Source of the DNA: Syngnathus acus
Lineage: Eukaryota; Chordata; Actinopteri; Syngnathiformes; Syngnathidae
Assembly (NCBI RefSeq): GCF_901709675.1
Contig: NC_051105.1
Location: 12,012,604-12,076,603 of the forward strand
Reading direction: 5' to 3'
Length of the DNA: 64,000 nt
The position numbers and the translations under genes were made by a program. Of the stretch, positions 32,460-56,224 are shown in pieces. The notes under the pieces are model-generated. The model ran no database searches, was not told the DNA's origin, and saw only the letters and a program-made list of their open reading frames with translations. Positions within the stretch are counted from its first letter, which is position 1. Each line of letters starts with the position of its first letter.

Positions 32460-33026
32460 TCGTGCATGGCGCCCCAGACCAAGGGAGACAGAGGATCGCG
32501 GCTGGGTCTTCAAGCATGACAACGACCCAAAACACACAGCCAGGGCAACCAAGAAGTGGCTCCGTAGGAAACATCTCAAGGTCCTGGAGTGGCCGAGCCA
32601 GTCTTCAGACCTGAATCCATTAGAGAATCTTTGGAGGGAGCCTAAAGTCCGTGTGGCCCAGCGACAGCTCCGAAACCTGAAGGCTCTGGAGGAGATCTGT
32701 GTGGAGGAGTGGGCCAAAATCCCTGCTGCAGTGTGTGCAAACCTGGTCAAGAATAACAGGTAACATCTGATCTCTGTAATTGCAAACAAAGGTTTCTGCA
32801 CTAAATATTAAGTTCTGTTTTTCTGATGTATCAAATACTTATTTCCTGCAATAAAATGGAAATTATTTAAAAATCATACAATGTGATTTTCTGGATTTTT
32901 GTTTTAGATTCCATCACTCGCAGTTGAAGAGTACCTATGATGGAAATTACAGACTTCTACGTGCTTTGCAAGTGGGAAAACCTGAAAAATCAGCAGTGTA
33001 TCAAATACTTGTTCTCCCCACTGTAT
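32460..33026 (+). pseudogene. Tc1 transposase C-terminal half and 3' terminal repeat
   Basis: The plus strand reads [20 protein letters not shown] (second aspartate), then [11 protein letters not shown] with the glutamate, to a stop near 32763. The 3' UTR and terminal repeat end in CAAATACTTGTTCTCCCCACTGTA near 33026. It is head-to-head with the N-terminal half, so an inversion has occurred inside one element. Confidence 0.85.
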
Positions 33027-33261
33027 GTTCAGTGGACTAATACATTTAAAAATTAATAAAATCAATATTTACTCAAACTTAGCAACATTTTCCATCAAAT
33101 AAATGCAAGGAAGCCTGACCATCAATTAACCATCAATTTATTAACAAACATGAAGTATAAATTATGTCAAGTACATGAACAAGCAAAGCATATTTGAAGA
33201 ACTTTTTCTAAAACACTATAAATAAATGATGATTATTCTGTTAAAAAAGTTGGGATGTAGT

Positions 33262-33267
33262 TTTATT
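33262..33267 (-). terminator. Candidate polyadenylation signal of slc10a2
   Basis: Minus-strand AATAAA about 430 nt beyond the slc10a2 stop, by position only. Confidence 0.3.
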
Positions 33268-33698
33268 TACCTAGTTTTTATCTTGTTACTTCATTGGCTC
33301 AGTCTGGACAAGTTTAACAAAATATAATAGCCTGCACACAATTAGCTTTTTTTTTTGGGGGGCATTTATCATATTTTGGATAGGAGCCCTAAGTGATGTG
33401 TGCTTTTTGACTGCAGAGATACAGAAGGTCTTCATAACAAGCACACAATGACCATTCAACTACCTCACTTCTTCTGGGCATGAAAAATGTCCCTTCACAA
33501 AAACACTAATATGCATATATATTAAATATATTTGGGTAGCCCTCTTTTCCGGGGTTATTTCAAAAAATTTAAATCCATTAAAACCATTGCACACCACCCT
33601 AGCCTGCAGAGTGTGGTGTGTGTTCACAGTTTGGAGCTTTTAGCAGTGTTGCGCTGCTTGCGGAGGTCATTTTGTACAAAGCCAGCAAAGGCGTAATA

Positions 33699-36600
33699 TC
33701 AGAGCTGGGTGTTCTTGTCAAAGTGCTCAGCCTTGCCTTTATTAATATGATCTTCATTCAACTCTAAGGCGCTATTTTCCACTTGAAAGCGCTTCTCTTT
33801 AGCTCCTTCTGCATAGATGTCTTCCAATGACGGAGATTCACTATCTGTTTCAGCTGATCCCAGACCACGTGACTTTATATAGGCTTGGTATCCTGTGGAG
33901 CGAAATGCAAAAATTGTGAATGATTCATTACCTCATCATAACCATTTCAATCACCAGACATTTATCTACCGGGTCGTTTTAAACTTGAAGACTAAAGTTG
34001 TAAAAGGTCCAATGAATAGTTGTACCACTGTTAACAAAAAGGAGGATTATCTTGTGAACCTCCCAAGACCACTGTCCTTGAACACAGTTTCTCAGTAAAA
34101 TGTGTTTAATCCCTTTATCCCTTCCGGTCATGAATTGAAATTGCTTTAGCAGTGTTACATGTGTGAAAATACTGCTCAAGCCAGGAGCAGACAACCTTTC
34201 TAAGTTATGTTTTATACAGCTTTTGATGGCACATTTTATTGTATGAACCTTGATCATTGTCCTTGGGCTCACTTCCGCTAAGTGGCCTTGAAAATGTGCT
34301 GCATTGTTTTAAATACATATTTTATGTTAGAGCTGAGCAGTGATGACTTTGCATTAGGGGCATGCGGTTTCTCCATTTTCCATTTATGTATTTTCATACA
34401 AAGTTTGTATCTGTGCAATTGTGCGTATTGTCAAACTGTTGTCCAAATCTTTATAGTAGCGCTGTTTCTGTTTCCTGCTAAGTGTCTGTCCACATCCAGA
34501 ACCGTGACTCTGTCAGTTCTTAATCAACAATTTTAACTGAATATCGTGAATTGGTCTATGGGGTAGTAATTACTGACCCTCAACAAAATTCACAATATTA
34601 TTTACTGACCCTATTGCCTCTGCCTGAAGGGAAAAAAAATCCAGGCAAACGTATGATGGACGAGCAAAAAAAAAATAAAAATCTTAGCAACTGTGTTCTG
34701 CTCCATCTTGTTGCATCATTTGAAGGCTGTCAAGTTTTCATCCATCCATCAATCAATCAATCAATTATCTGTACCGCTTGTCCCCTCAGGGGGACACCCT
34801 GAACTGGTTGCCAGCCAATCGCAGGGCACATAGAGACAAACAACCATCCACGGTCGCACTCACCTACGGGCAATTTGGAGTGCTCAATCGGCCTACCAAG
34901 CATGTTTTTTGGGATATGGGAGGAATCCGGAGAACCCGGAGAAAACCCACGCAGGTACAGGGAGAACATGCAAACTCCACACAGGGAGGGCCGGAGGTGG
35001 AATCGAACCCGCACCCTCCGAACTGTAAGGCGGACGTGCTAAACAGTGCTCCACCGTACTCCACCGTACTGCCCTCATTCATTCATTCATTCGTTCGTTC
35101 ATTCATTCATTCATTCATCTTCTGAACCGCTAATCCTCACAAAGGTCACGGGCGTGCTGGAACCTATCTCAGCAGTCTTTTCGGCAGTAGGCGTGGGACA
35201 CACTGAACTGGTGGGGACACAGAGACAAACAACCAGTCGTACTCAAACTCACACCTACAGACCTAGGCCTAGCATGCGTGTTTTTTGTAATGTAGGAGGA
35301 AAACGGAGCACCCGATAGAAACCCATGCAGACACAGGTAGAACATACAAACTCCGCACTGCAAGGCTGGAGTCGGGATTTTGAATGATAATGAAATGACA
35401 CATACCATTGTAGAAAGTATTCTAGTATTCCTAGTATGTAATCTAATTAGTTGTTGCTAAACCATTGTTTTCATATGGTTTTATATGGCAATGTGACTCA
35501 AAAATATTAAAATGATTTATGGTCTAAAATGGAATGATTAAAATAATGAGCCTGATGGAGGCACTCCTTAAAAGTTATTCTGAATTAAAAAAGGAGTTCA
35601 CTCAGACAGATGATTAACAGACTCCTTTAGAGGCAGGGCTTGCCTCACACACTGCACTAAAAACAGTAGTCAACAGAAGGTGATGCTTGTTATGTGTTCA
35701 CCCACATTTGGATAACTAATGTCACATAAGAAAATAGCACTGTATCACAAACTTAGTAGCTCACCTCCCACAAACATGACAGCCACCACGAGCTGAAAGA
35801 TGCTGTAGATAAGGGGGAATGCAAACATGACCTCCAGCTCAGCTGGGCTGAAGGACAACTGAACAATGGTGCTACACAACTGGGAGTTCTGGAAACCAGT
35901 CTCCAAAGCAATTGTTCGACACCTTGGGTAATAAAATAAATCAGTATAACAGAATTACAACATGTACAAGCTGCGTAAAATTAAAGATTCTGTGATGACC
36001 ACCGATTGATCTATTTAGTAAATACAGTACAGCATGATAACATATGTTTTAAACAGGTTAGTGCCACGTTGGCATCATTTTGAAACTGTTCCTATCATCA
36101 ACTGGCATCTTACCTGTACCATGGTTGACCCACAAAGCGAGCCAGAAGGAAACCCAGCCCAAAACCAATAAAGGGGTAAATAGTTCCAATTATCCAAAGG
36201 GAAGGTGCGATGGTCCAAGAAGACTGGTAAAGAATCCCACCAACTACAGCAATGATAACAATGAGACCAAAACCTGTAATGGACCCAACCTGGACAGAAT
36301 ACACACATTATACCACAAATGTCACATAGATTTATTCGGACAAGAAGACAATTGATCAAATTCCTACCTTGAGGATCTTTTTAGCCAATTGGGGCCATCT
36401 GCGTTTAAAATACATCCCCACGGAGATCGGGACAAGGAGGGCCACAAGAGTGATACCTGAGGAAACCCAATTAATATGTCTTTTGAATCCTCTCAATATC
36501 TCTTGGACCAAAATATTTAACAAGGTTGACCCAGCATAAACAAATGAGTGAAATTTGTATAATTCCAATGCCTTATCCCAGGTTATAAATTTTTGATTTT

Positions 36601-37893
36601 TCTTCAGTTAGTTTTTATTTTATTTTGACGTGTTTAACTTTAGTTAGTTAGAACTAGTTTCTGGAGAAAGTTTATTCTTTTTTAGTGATTTTTATGTTTT
36701 TGAAAATGCTTCATTTTAGATATGTTTTTGTTAGTTTTAGTACTAGTTTTAGGTTTTTTATATTTGGAGTTTGTATCAAGTGCTTGATAACAAAAAGGTC
36801 AAAGGAATGCTTACGGTAATGTAACGTAAACTGCAATTCTCAAACTACTATTTGACCTTCCTTCTTTTGTACACACGTATCGCAATACTAAAATACGTAC
36901 ATTCAAAATAAACATTGAAAGCTCACCTATGACACTGTTTTTACTTATTACTATATTATTATTATTTTATAATTTTAAGAGAAGCGGGTAAGACATCACT
37001 ATAAATATAGTTTTATAAACGTAAGATGTATTTTTTTTCCCAAAGCATTTTCCTAGTCTTCTCATGCACCCCCTCAAAAAAAACAACCCTGAAGTCTTTT
37101 GATATGTTTATGAGTAATCCACAAGATTTGAGTTGTATGTTTACCAATACTGTCATATGGGATTTGGATGGTGTCTGAAGAAGTCCAGATGGAGGTGTAA
37201 ATAAGCAGACAGAGGGGCATCATTCCCAGAGCCAGGATGGAGGAACAGGCTGTCATACTGATACTGAAGAGAAGGAAATTAACAGCTAGCTTCAAGGTTC
37301 TCTGGTGACATTTTGTTATAGAAACACAAAATAATGACTGTGATTTGGCACAATAATCAATGCAATGAGAATGGGGTCACATGTTTGCATGTTACCATGC
37401 AGCAATGTACTTAAAGGTGATGTGTTTATTACATTAATTAAGCTACCATACTGTACCTTGCTTTATATTATTTAATGAACCAAATCACTTCTTACCTTAG
37501 ATCCATATCTCCATCCAGCCAGTAGCAGATAATATTGGAACCGGAGCCTCCAGGGCAGCAACCCATGATAATGATGACAATGGCCTGAACAGGCAACACA
37601 TTGAAGGCAATTGACAAAGCAAATGCGGTAAAAGGCATAATGCCAAATTGGCAAAGGAAACCAATAACGATGCCCCAGGGTCTCTTCAGGTGTCCCCAGA
37701 GTTTTTGTGCATCCACAGTGCAGCCCATAGAAAACATGACCATAGCCAGCATGATGGTGAGCACAGTGCTCAACACTAGACTCAGTGTTGCATTAAAGTC
37801 AGTGGTTGGAACAAGGCAGTTAGCACCAGAGCAGATTGTGGCTTCAGAGAGGCAGACAGCAAGTTCTGCAGTTGTTTCCTTGAACATAGACAT
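33699..37893 (-). CDS. slc10a2: Ileal-type sodium/bile acid cotransporter, 6 exons, 377 aa
   Basis: Coding exons: 37893-37496, 37263-37145, 36456-36368, 36289-36114, 35922-35765, 33892-33699; GT-AG throughout and phases match. The total is 1134 nt, giving 377 residues. The family couples Na+ entry to bile-salt uptake across the plasma membrane. Visible landmarks: N-terminal glycosylation site NAT at residues 34-36, VMFSMGC and [17 protein letters not shown], the crossover motif [10 protein letters not shown] (111-120), [28 protein letters not shown], and [18 protein letters not shown] with conserved E and Q of the sodium site. About nine hydrophobic segments are present, and a hydrophilic C-terminal tail is encoded by exon 6. 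A second ATG at 37887 could be used. The human protein is about 30 residues shorter. slc10a1 or another paralog is possible; motif and loop details favour slc10a2. Confidence 0.9.
34741..35073 (-). repeat. ATGG-family SINE, near full length
   Basis: Minus-strand copy in slc10a2 intron 5, with tail (TCCATCC/AATC) at the left. An RNA polymerase III B box, GGTTCGATTCC, is read on the minus strand at 35009-34999, which supports tRNA ancestry of the family. Confidence 0.88.
35074..35372 (-). repeat. Second ATGG-family SINE in tandem, GAAT-type tail
   Basis: Directly abuts the previous copy. A (TTCA)n tail at 35077-35118 is followed by the body through ACATACAAACTCCGCACTG; the head is missing. Confidence 0.8.
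35450..36095. repeat. slc10a2: Segment duplicated at 38600-39130 (source copy)
   Basis: Contains slc10a2 exon 5 and intron sequence on both sides. GATGGAGGCACTCC, CACTCAGACAGAT, AGGCAGGGCTTGCCTCACAC and TTTTAAACAGGTTAGTGCCAC all have counterparts in the downstream block, in the same order and orientation. Confidence 0.8.
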
Positions 37894-38831
37894 ATTGGAA
37901 TTTTGATGCAAGACAAGCGTTATCCGTGGCCAGTCAACTTGGAAAAACACTGGATGCGTATCCTCAACAGCCCAGAATGCGTCGATTCTACTGGACTGAA
38001 TCCTTTCCTATTCTGTTGGTTATCCAATAAAGGGACGGTTACCAACTGCCCAGGGCACTGCTCTTTATGTCCCGCTGTCAACTGCCAAATAGTAGTGGGA
38101 AGGAGAATTGTGTGGAAAAAAATTAACCATTGTTACGTTTTATGGGGTCAGTGAACAAAGCACGTGCATATAAAAGAATCATTTTTGAAATGTGATTGCA
38201 CCATCCTTCTTTTAAATGATCTTTGGCCTCTTAAAACTTTATAGATCTTTAAACTATGAATCACCGTGTCCTGTGAATTTAAAAGAGATGATGCTGTGCT
38301 TGTCTTCAATAGAGTACACCTCATACTCACATACAAAGACCACTCATAAATTGTTTTATGGTGTTGTTAACTTACGTAAATTTAAAGTAGAATTTAAAAT
38401 GCTCTGACATATAGAGTACATATAACAAAACTGGCAATCATAGGATCAAGCCTTTCAGTACAGAGGGTTCACGCAGTGCATGGCTGTGAATATGAAAACA
38501 TGTTGGGCATGACGTAGACTACTGAGGTCTCACAGGTAAAGATGAATTTATTGTACTACAAATCATTTCCAATTGTATTTGAAATTTTGTTTGCAAGTAA
38601 AGTAAATGAATGGCATATTTAGCTTTAATGCCACTGTGACTCAGAAATCTGAAAATGATACCAAGTCTAAAATACAATGGTTGGAATGGTACCAACAGAC
38701 CCAAATTTCCACTCGATGGAGGCGCTGCTTAACAGTTCTTCCTGAATTAAATTCTGTGACATGTTCACTCAGACAGATTCATTTAAAGGCAGGGCATGCC
38801 TCACACAATGCACTTCGAAAGTGAACCTCAC

Positions 38832-38972
38832 CTCCCACAAACTGGGCGGTCACCACTAGCTGAAACATGCTGTAGAAAAGGGGAAATGCAAACATGAGCT
38901 CCAGCTCAGCTGGTCTGAAGGACAGCTGAACAATGGTGCGACACAACCGTCTCCAAAGCGATTGTTTGACAC
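38832..38972 (-). pseudogene. Degenerate duplicate of slc10a2 exon 5
   Basis: Acceptor and donor are intact on the minus strand (TTCTAG before 38972; GTGAGG after 38832), and most of the exon matches 35922-35765. The copy is 141 bp instead of 158: 17 bp are lost after GGAGAC, which shifts the frame and removes the QNSQLC sodium-site segment. The duplicated block around it spans about 38600-39130. No other exons of a second gene were found. Confidence 0.85.
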
Positions 38973-39459
38973 CTAGAAAAATAAAACAAAATAAAATAAA
39001 ACAGAGTTATGGCATGAGCTGTAGAAAATTATAGATTTTGTGGTGACAAATTGTTAATATTCTTTAACAAATACAGTTAAGTATCATATACACGCCTTAA
39101 ACAGGTTTGCACCACTATGGCAAAACTGAAATAAGATGGTTCCCAACAAAGGGCCTGACAAAGAAGAGTATGTAATGGAAGTCAACATTAAGTAAATAAA
39201 CTCACATTAAAGTCCTTTAACCCAATGAGTGGTGCAAAAGCTCGGGGACCTGATCACTGCCCAAGAGAACGGCACTAAATCAGCTAGCTGATCATGTGGT
39301 ACCGTACTGCAAGACAGGGGTGGGCAATTACATTTTTGAAGGTTCCATGTGAGAAACTGAAATGGCTGTCAAGGCTGGCCCACTCCAACGTGCTAATGTA
39401 TATACAATAACATTTTGACTTCTCGTGTGGATTTTTGCACGTTTCTCCTGTGCCTGCAT

Positions 39460-39693
39460 CAGTTTACTCACCCATTCCAAAGACGTGGATGTTAGGCCTA
39501 TTCACCACTCCAAACACGTCCGTAGGTGTGATTGTGAGTGTGAATGGTTGTTTGTCTACTGGATGTGTGCCCTGCAATTGACTGGCAACCAGTTCAGGGT
39601 GCATTCAGCCTATTGCCCGAAGTCAGCTGCAAAAAGATGCTGAATGCCCGCGACCCTTGTGAGGATGAAATGTTCAGATAATGGATGGATGGA
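39460..39693 (+). repeat. ATGG-family SINE, 5'-truncated
   Basis: Plus-strand body with ACCAGTTCAGGGTGCATTC and a (ATGG)n tail ending about 39693. Confidence 0.85.
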
Positions 39694-40301
39694 CTATACC
39701 TGCATAAAGTATACCTTGATACCGGTACTGAAACAGCAACATTTTAAATATAAACACTTAGCATTGTAAGCTTTTTAAACTACCAACAAGTTATGTGAAG
39801 CAGAGGTGCAACTAGTGCAGGAGATCCCTGCATTTTGAATTGCTGTATTGAGTCAGCTTTATATTTTATTTATTTTTACTGCTTTTGTATTGCATTCTTG
39901 AATAATGCACCTGGCCTAATTAGTATGCTGATGTTTCACGTCTTTTTGTTTGAATTTCATTCACGAAGCACAGTTCACCAATAAAAACGTGGATTTCAAA
40001 TCTTTCCTTCTACATGTATTCAACTGATTAGTCATACAATACAATTTTGTCTTTGAATTAAAATGTCTTTGTTCTGACAGAACCCCATTCTACTGTCCTT
40101 TTTGAACTCTGAACAGCTGTAATAATGTTGCTCACAGCAAAGGAGTGATGAAAGCGTAACATTTACTTAGGGCTTAACCCTAGCTATTATATACTGTACT
40201 TCAGCCCCGATTCACTCATTGAGTAACTCAAAGTATGGGTATTCAGAGATTACTTTGTGTAGTATGACAAATTGGGTAATGAAATAATTGATGTTGGTAT
40301 C

Positions 40302-40412
40302 TGGCGACCAGTTCTGGGTGTAGTCTGCCTTTCGCCCGAAGTCAGCTGGGATAGACTCCAGTGCCCCCCGTGACCCTGGGCAGGGTAAGCGGTGTTGAAA
40401 ATTGATGGTGGT
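40302..40412 (+). repeat. ATGG-family SINE, short 3' piece
   Basis: GCGACCAGTTCTGGGTGTAG through GTAAGCGGTGTTGAAAATTGATGG; about 110 bp of the 3' part with an eroded tail. Confidence 0.8.
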
Positions 40413-40853
40413 ATCTTAACACGTCTTATATAATCCTTATCTACTCCATCCGTTATCTTTCTCTACTTGTTCGTCATTAGGGATGTGTTCAATTTTAAGT
40501 ATCTGTAATCTGCAGCTCTTAAATGCTTGTGAAGATATGTGTCAGGTCATGGCCAATTTCTAAAATGATCTGATTTTTAGATAACATTTTAATCATGTAA
40601 GAACACGATTACGCTTCACAAACCTTAAGGAATTAAGCCCACCTTCTAGATTGCCTTTTGTGAAGTCATAGCAATACCAGTGCAAAAGATTTTCATCATG
40701 TGACCTTGACCCCTTTAACAGTACTTTCTATAAAAAGTTATGATCGCAGTTAACTGCTGTTCGTGATTTTTATTTCCCTAACTTGTAACACTCTAGGTTG
40801 GATCAAGTTCTTGATTTTTACAAAATAACACATTTACATTTCTTTACATATTA

Positions 40854-43002
40854 CCCGTATTGGCCCGAATATAAGACGACCCCCTCTTTTTCAAGACTGA
40901 AGTTTGAAAAAAGACTTTTTGAACACCAAATTTAATTTTTATACAGAAAATAATTACAGTACATCTGAAACAAATGATTATAACAATATATTCGGGAGAA
41001 AAAGCATGTTATTTTGCCTCATTCAAATCATGCAAAAACTGTCTATCACATCTTAATATCTGAACATTTAAATATGTAAACTAAAGTGCAAAAACATTTG
41101 CAAATGAATGGCTTCTGGTTTTTGAAATGTAAATAAACCAATCTACTGTGATAAAACAACAAAATTGCAATAACTGCATTAACCATCAAAGTGAAGTCTA
41201 ACTGTAGTCTTGAAACAAATCTGAATAAGGGAAAACATTGCAATAAAATAATGGAAACTGCTACCGCTATTGTTGGGGAGCCTGAGCACTGTATAGGAGG
41301 TTGGCTCGGATGGTTATACTCTTTTTGCCCATGGGTGTCGGTCAGAACACAGGAGGGAAGACGTGGTTCAGTTTTGATTGCTTTACTGAATTATTGGCAA
41401 AAAATAATAACAAATAACCATAAATGAAATACTCTCGGCAACACACCAAACATAAGTCATCGAGACAACAAAATAAATTTGCTGGCGACCGTTAGTCGCC
41501 GTGCCGCCGCGTAACGGCTACTCGTACGATGCGAGGCAAACTTAAAGGAGCGCGCTGGAGCTGTCAATCAAACGGCGCGCATACGAAGCAAACCGCGATC
41601 GGACAAACGGCACAACAGTAGACAGTAGTAACAATGAAATGTATATACCGTAATTTTCGGAATAAAAGTCGCTCCGGAGTACAAGTCGCATCAGCCATAA
41701 AATGCCCAAAAAAGTGAAAAAAAACATATATAAGTCGCTCCGGAGTATAAGTCGCATTTTGGGGGGCAATTTATTCGACAAAATCCAACACCAAGACCAG
41801 ACATGAACGAGCAACAACAGGCTGAACAATAGGTATGCTAACGTGACATAAACACAAACAAAGAGCTGAGAATGGGCCTGACGTAACATTCAGAGTTATT
41901 AAACAAAACTATTACATAAATAACACGTTTATAAAACCATCTGTGTCACTCCAATTCATTAAATCTATCGATCGTCCTTGGTCAACAATGGGTGCACGCC
42001 GCTGACGGGGCTTCCACAGGCCCATATAACGATATATAAATTAGATATCAAATAACTATTATATAAGCAATAATATTATCCAACCATCTGTGCACTCTAA
42101 ATCATTAAATCCATCGATCAAATTCCTCGTCCTTTGTCAACAACGCCGCGCGTGCGCCCTGACGTCAGCCTCGTCGTTATTCCACAGATCTACTATATAA
42201 CTAGATTGTAGCGTTAACAAAGTACAAGGAAAGACGTGGGTTTGGTAAACGGCTCTTTATTTAACAAAACAAACTTCCAGGCGTGTGGCGGTGTGGACTT
42301 CCAGCAACAGAGGTGGAAGAGAGATCCATAGAATAGGACCGGGCGTGCGTAAAAGCCATGACCGAGCCCCATCCACTGTCCCTGGACAGCCACCCGGCCG
42401 AGCGCCGGCCCCCGACTTCTATCCACGGAGGTGAAAGAGAGCTCCGTAGAGTAGGACCGGGTGTACGTAAAAGCCATAATAGTTTTTCAAACCTTCTGTG
42501 TCACTCCAAATCCTTAAATCCTTCAAACTCTTCGTCCTCCGTGTCACTTAGAAACAAAGCCGCTAATGATGCCGGTAGTACGTGGGGCCCTTCGTCATCT
42601 TCGTCATCCCGTGATCAATCTTGCCGCGCTGCTGACGTCACTTGAAATTCAAATTACAGTAATCCCTTGCTACATCGTGGTTCGTTTATCGCGGTTTCAC
42701 TTTTTTTTTTTGAAAATTTTTGAAAAAAAAACACATATAAGTCGCTCCTTATTATAAGTCGCCCCCCCCACCCAAACTATGAAAAAAAACGCGACTTATA
42801 GTCAGAAAATTACGGTACTCACTTTGTGTCAAAGACGCACACGATCACAACAACATACTCAGTCGATACCAGCAACCTTCAACTTACCGCTGCGCACAAG
42901 TGAAAATGGGTATAATGTCTAGACCCCGAATATAAGACGACCCCCACTTTTTCAGTATTATTTCAATGCAAAAAACATAGTCTTATATTTGGACCAAAAC
43001 GG
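40854..43002. mobile_element. TA-flanked TIR element, copy 1 (contains a nested element)
   Basis: The left end reads CCGTATTGGCCCGAATATAAG after a TA at 40852-40853 (with one extra C). The right end is a divergent inverted form ending AAAACGG, TA at 43003-43004. GACGACCCCC and TTTTTCA repeat just inside both ends. The element is interrupted at 41648-42815. Without the guest it is about 1 kb, with no transposase. It lies just beyond the gtpbp8 3' end. Confidence 0.75.
41648..42815. mobile_element. Guest element in copy 1 (AAGTCGC family)
   Basis: Inverted ends (CCGTAATTTTCGGAATAAAAG and ACTTATAGTCAGAAAATTACGG), TA at 41646-41647 and 42816-42817. Subterminal CGCTCCGGAGTA(C/T)AAGTCGCAT repeats. 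The interior has three imperfect units of about 120-150 bp beginning CCATCTGTG(T)CACTC, and a duplicated GTGGAAGAGAGATCCATAGA-like block. Non-coding. Confidence 0.85.
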
Positions 43003-43064
43003 TAATAGTACTATATACGTGTACATATGTACAATAACCTACTTGTGCTTTTCAAGTGTGATTT

Positions 43065-43120
43065 TTTATTCAATGAATCATCTATGAAACAGAAAATAAT
43101 AACAACATGCAATATTTATT
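43065..43120 (-). terminator. gtpbp8: Candidate polyadenylation signals of gtpbp8
   Basis: Two minus-strand AATAAA motifs, at 43120-43115 and 43070-43065, lie 171 and 221 nt past the stop codon. Confidence 0.45.
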
Positions 43121-43290
43121 TTGCTCAGAATATTTAGTAGCTCATTCCAGAAGGATACTTTGGGTCTGCGATGTTTTTGTTAAAGAATTTCATCATTAAA
43201 AACACACGTATGTCTTCAAACCTGAAAAGACATTGCACAAGAGAGAGAGCAATAAAAAAAAAACTCAACTGAGACAAAGCTTGTGAAGAA

Positions 43291-55190
<11,900 letters not shown>

Positions 55191-56224
55191 CTTTCCTTGT
55201 GTTAAAGGTCTGTTTTGAAGTAAACAGGGAGGAGACACAAACGGAACGAAATTAGTATGGCGGAATCTAAGCTTTAAATTGATTTGAGTAAAATATTGGA
55301 ATTGATAAACCAAATAAAAAGGTCTGATTTGAAAACGTTGTATGTATTCGTAAATATTAAATCGTGTCTTGATTAAAATATATTTAATTTAATATAGTGT
55401 TGCTCAAGTTATGCTTTACTGCAAATGTAACAACTGCGAAACAATAAGAGTAATAGGAAACACGACATAATCTTATTACTCACCCTTATGTCTGCATTGT
55501 TTGCAATATGTTACAAAAATAATAAACAGTAAGACTAAAATAAGCCTTATCAATCAAAACTACCGTAAAGACTCTCATCTATATTGCGTGCGTCTCAAAA
55601 TAAGTCCGTCTGAAACATCAAGCAGTTCAGGAGACGTTCCTGCGCTTTCGTGCAAAAAATAGAAAACTCGACATTTTGGGCTTGTTTGTTGGTACCAATA
55701 CAGAATGTGCGTGTGCTCCGCATATGCTTGTTTTCCTATGTTGCTGTTAACGCTTCATTCTTTTCCTTTGATTGTAACGAAGAAATAGCATTTTATGATT
55801 CAGATCAGGGATAAAGTGCAATTTAAATGCTGATGGGAGCCATAATTTTTCATCTGTGCTACCAGGAGGCCACATTGACGGTGGTGGAGCCTCATTAATT
55901 GACAACACAAATTTCAATGCATGTATAAAATATCCACTATTCTAAATTTCAAATCTAACAACAAAAGGTTTGAAGCAAACAACAAAATAACCACTGACTG
56001 TATTTTCTCTCTCTACTGCAAATGACTCTTTTGTATTAAAATTGCCATTCAAGAAGGGCACAAAACAGCTGAACAGCAAACCAACATTAATTGGAAGAAC
56101 TCATTTTGTACAATCCTTCCCCGCAAAAATCAACTCTCTCAAATTATTGTTTAGGCTCTGTTTGTCCCGCATAACATTCTTAATCCTCAAAAAAAAAAAA
56201 TATTAGGCCTAATCATGTTGTAGT
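55191..56224. other. Upstream region of gtpbp8
   Basis: Should contain the gtpbp8 promoter and 5' UTR. The reading frame stays open upstream of the chosen ATG to about 55313 but adds no targeting-like sequence. I see no convincing TATA box or CpG cluster; the rest is AT-rich. Confidence 0.4.

Noticed and set aside
36075-36359. Frames antisense or out of frame over slc10a2 exons
   Set aside because: They are shadows of the real exon 36289-36114, whose splice phases and family match are clear.
38832-38972. A second functional slc10a gene
   Set aside because: Only one exon copy is present, it has a 17-bp frameshifting deletion, and no other duplicated exons were found to 43 kb.
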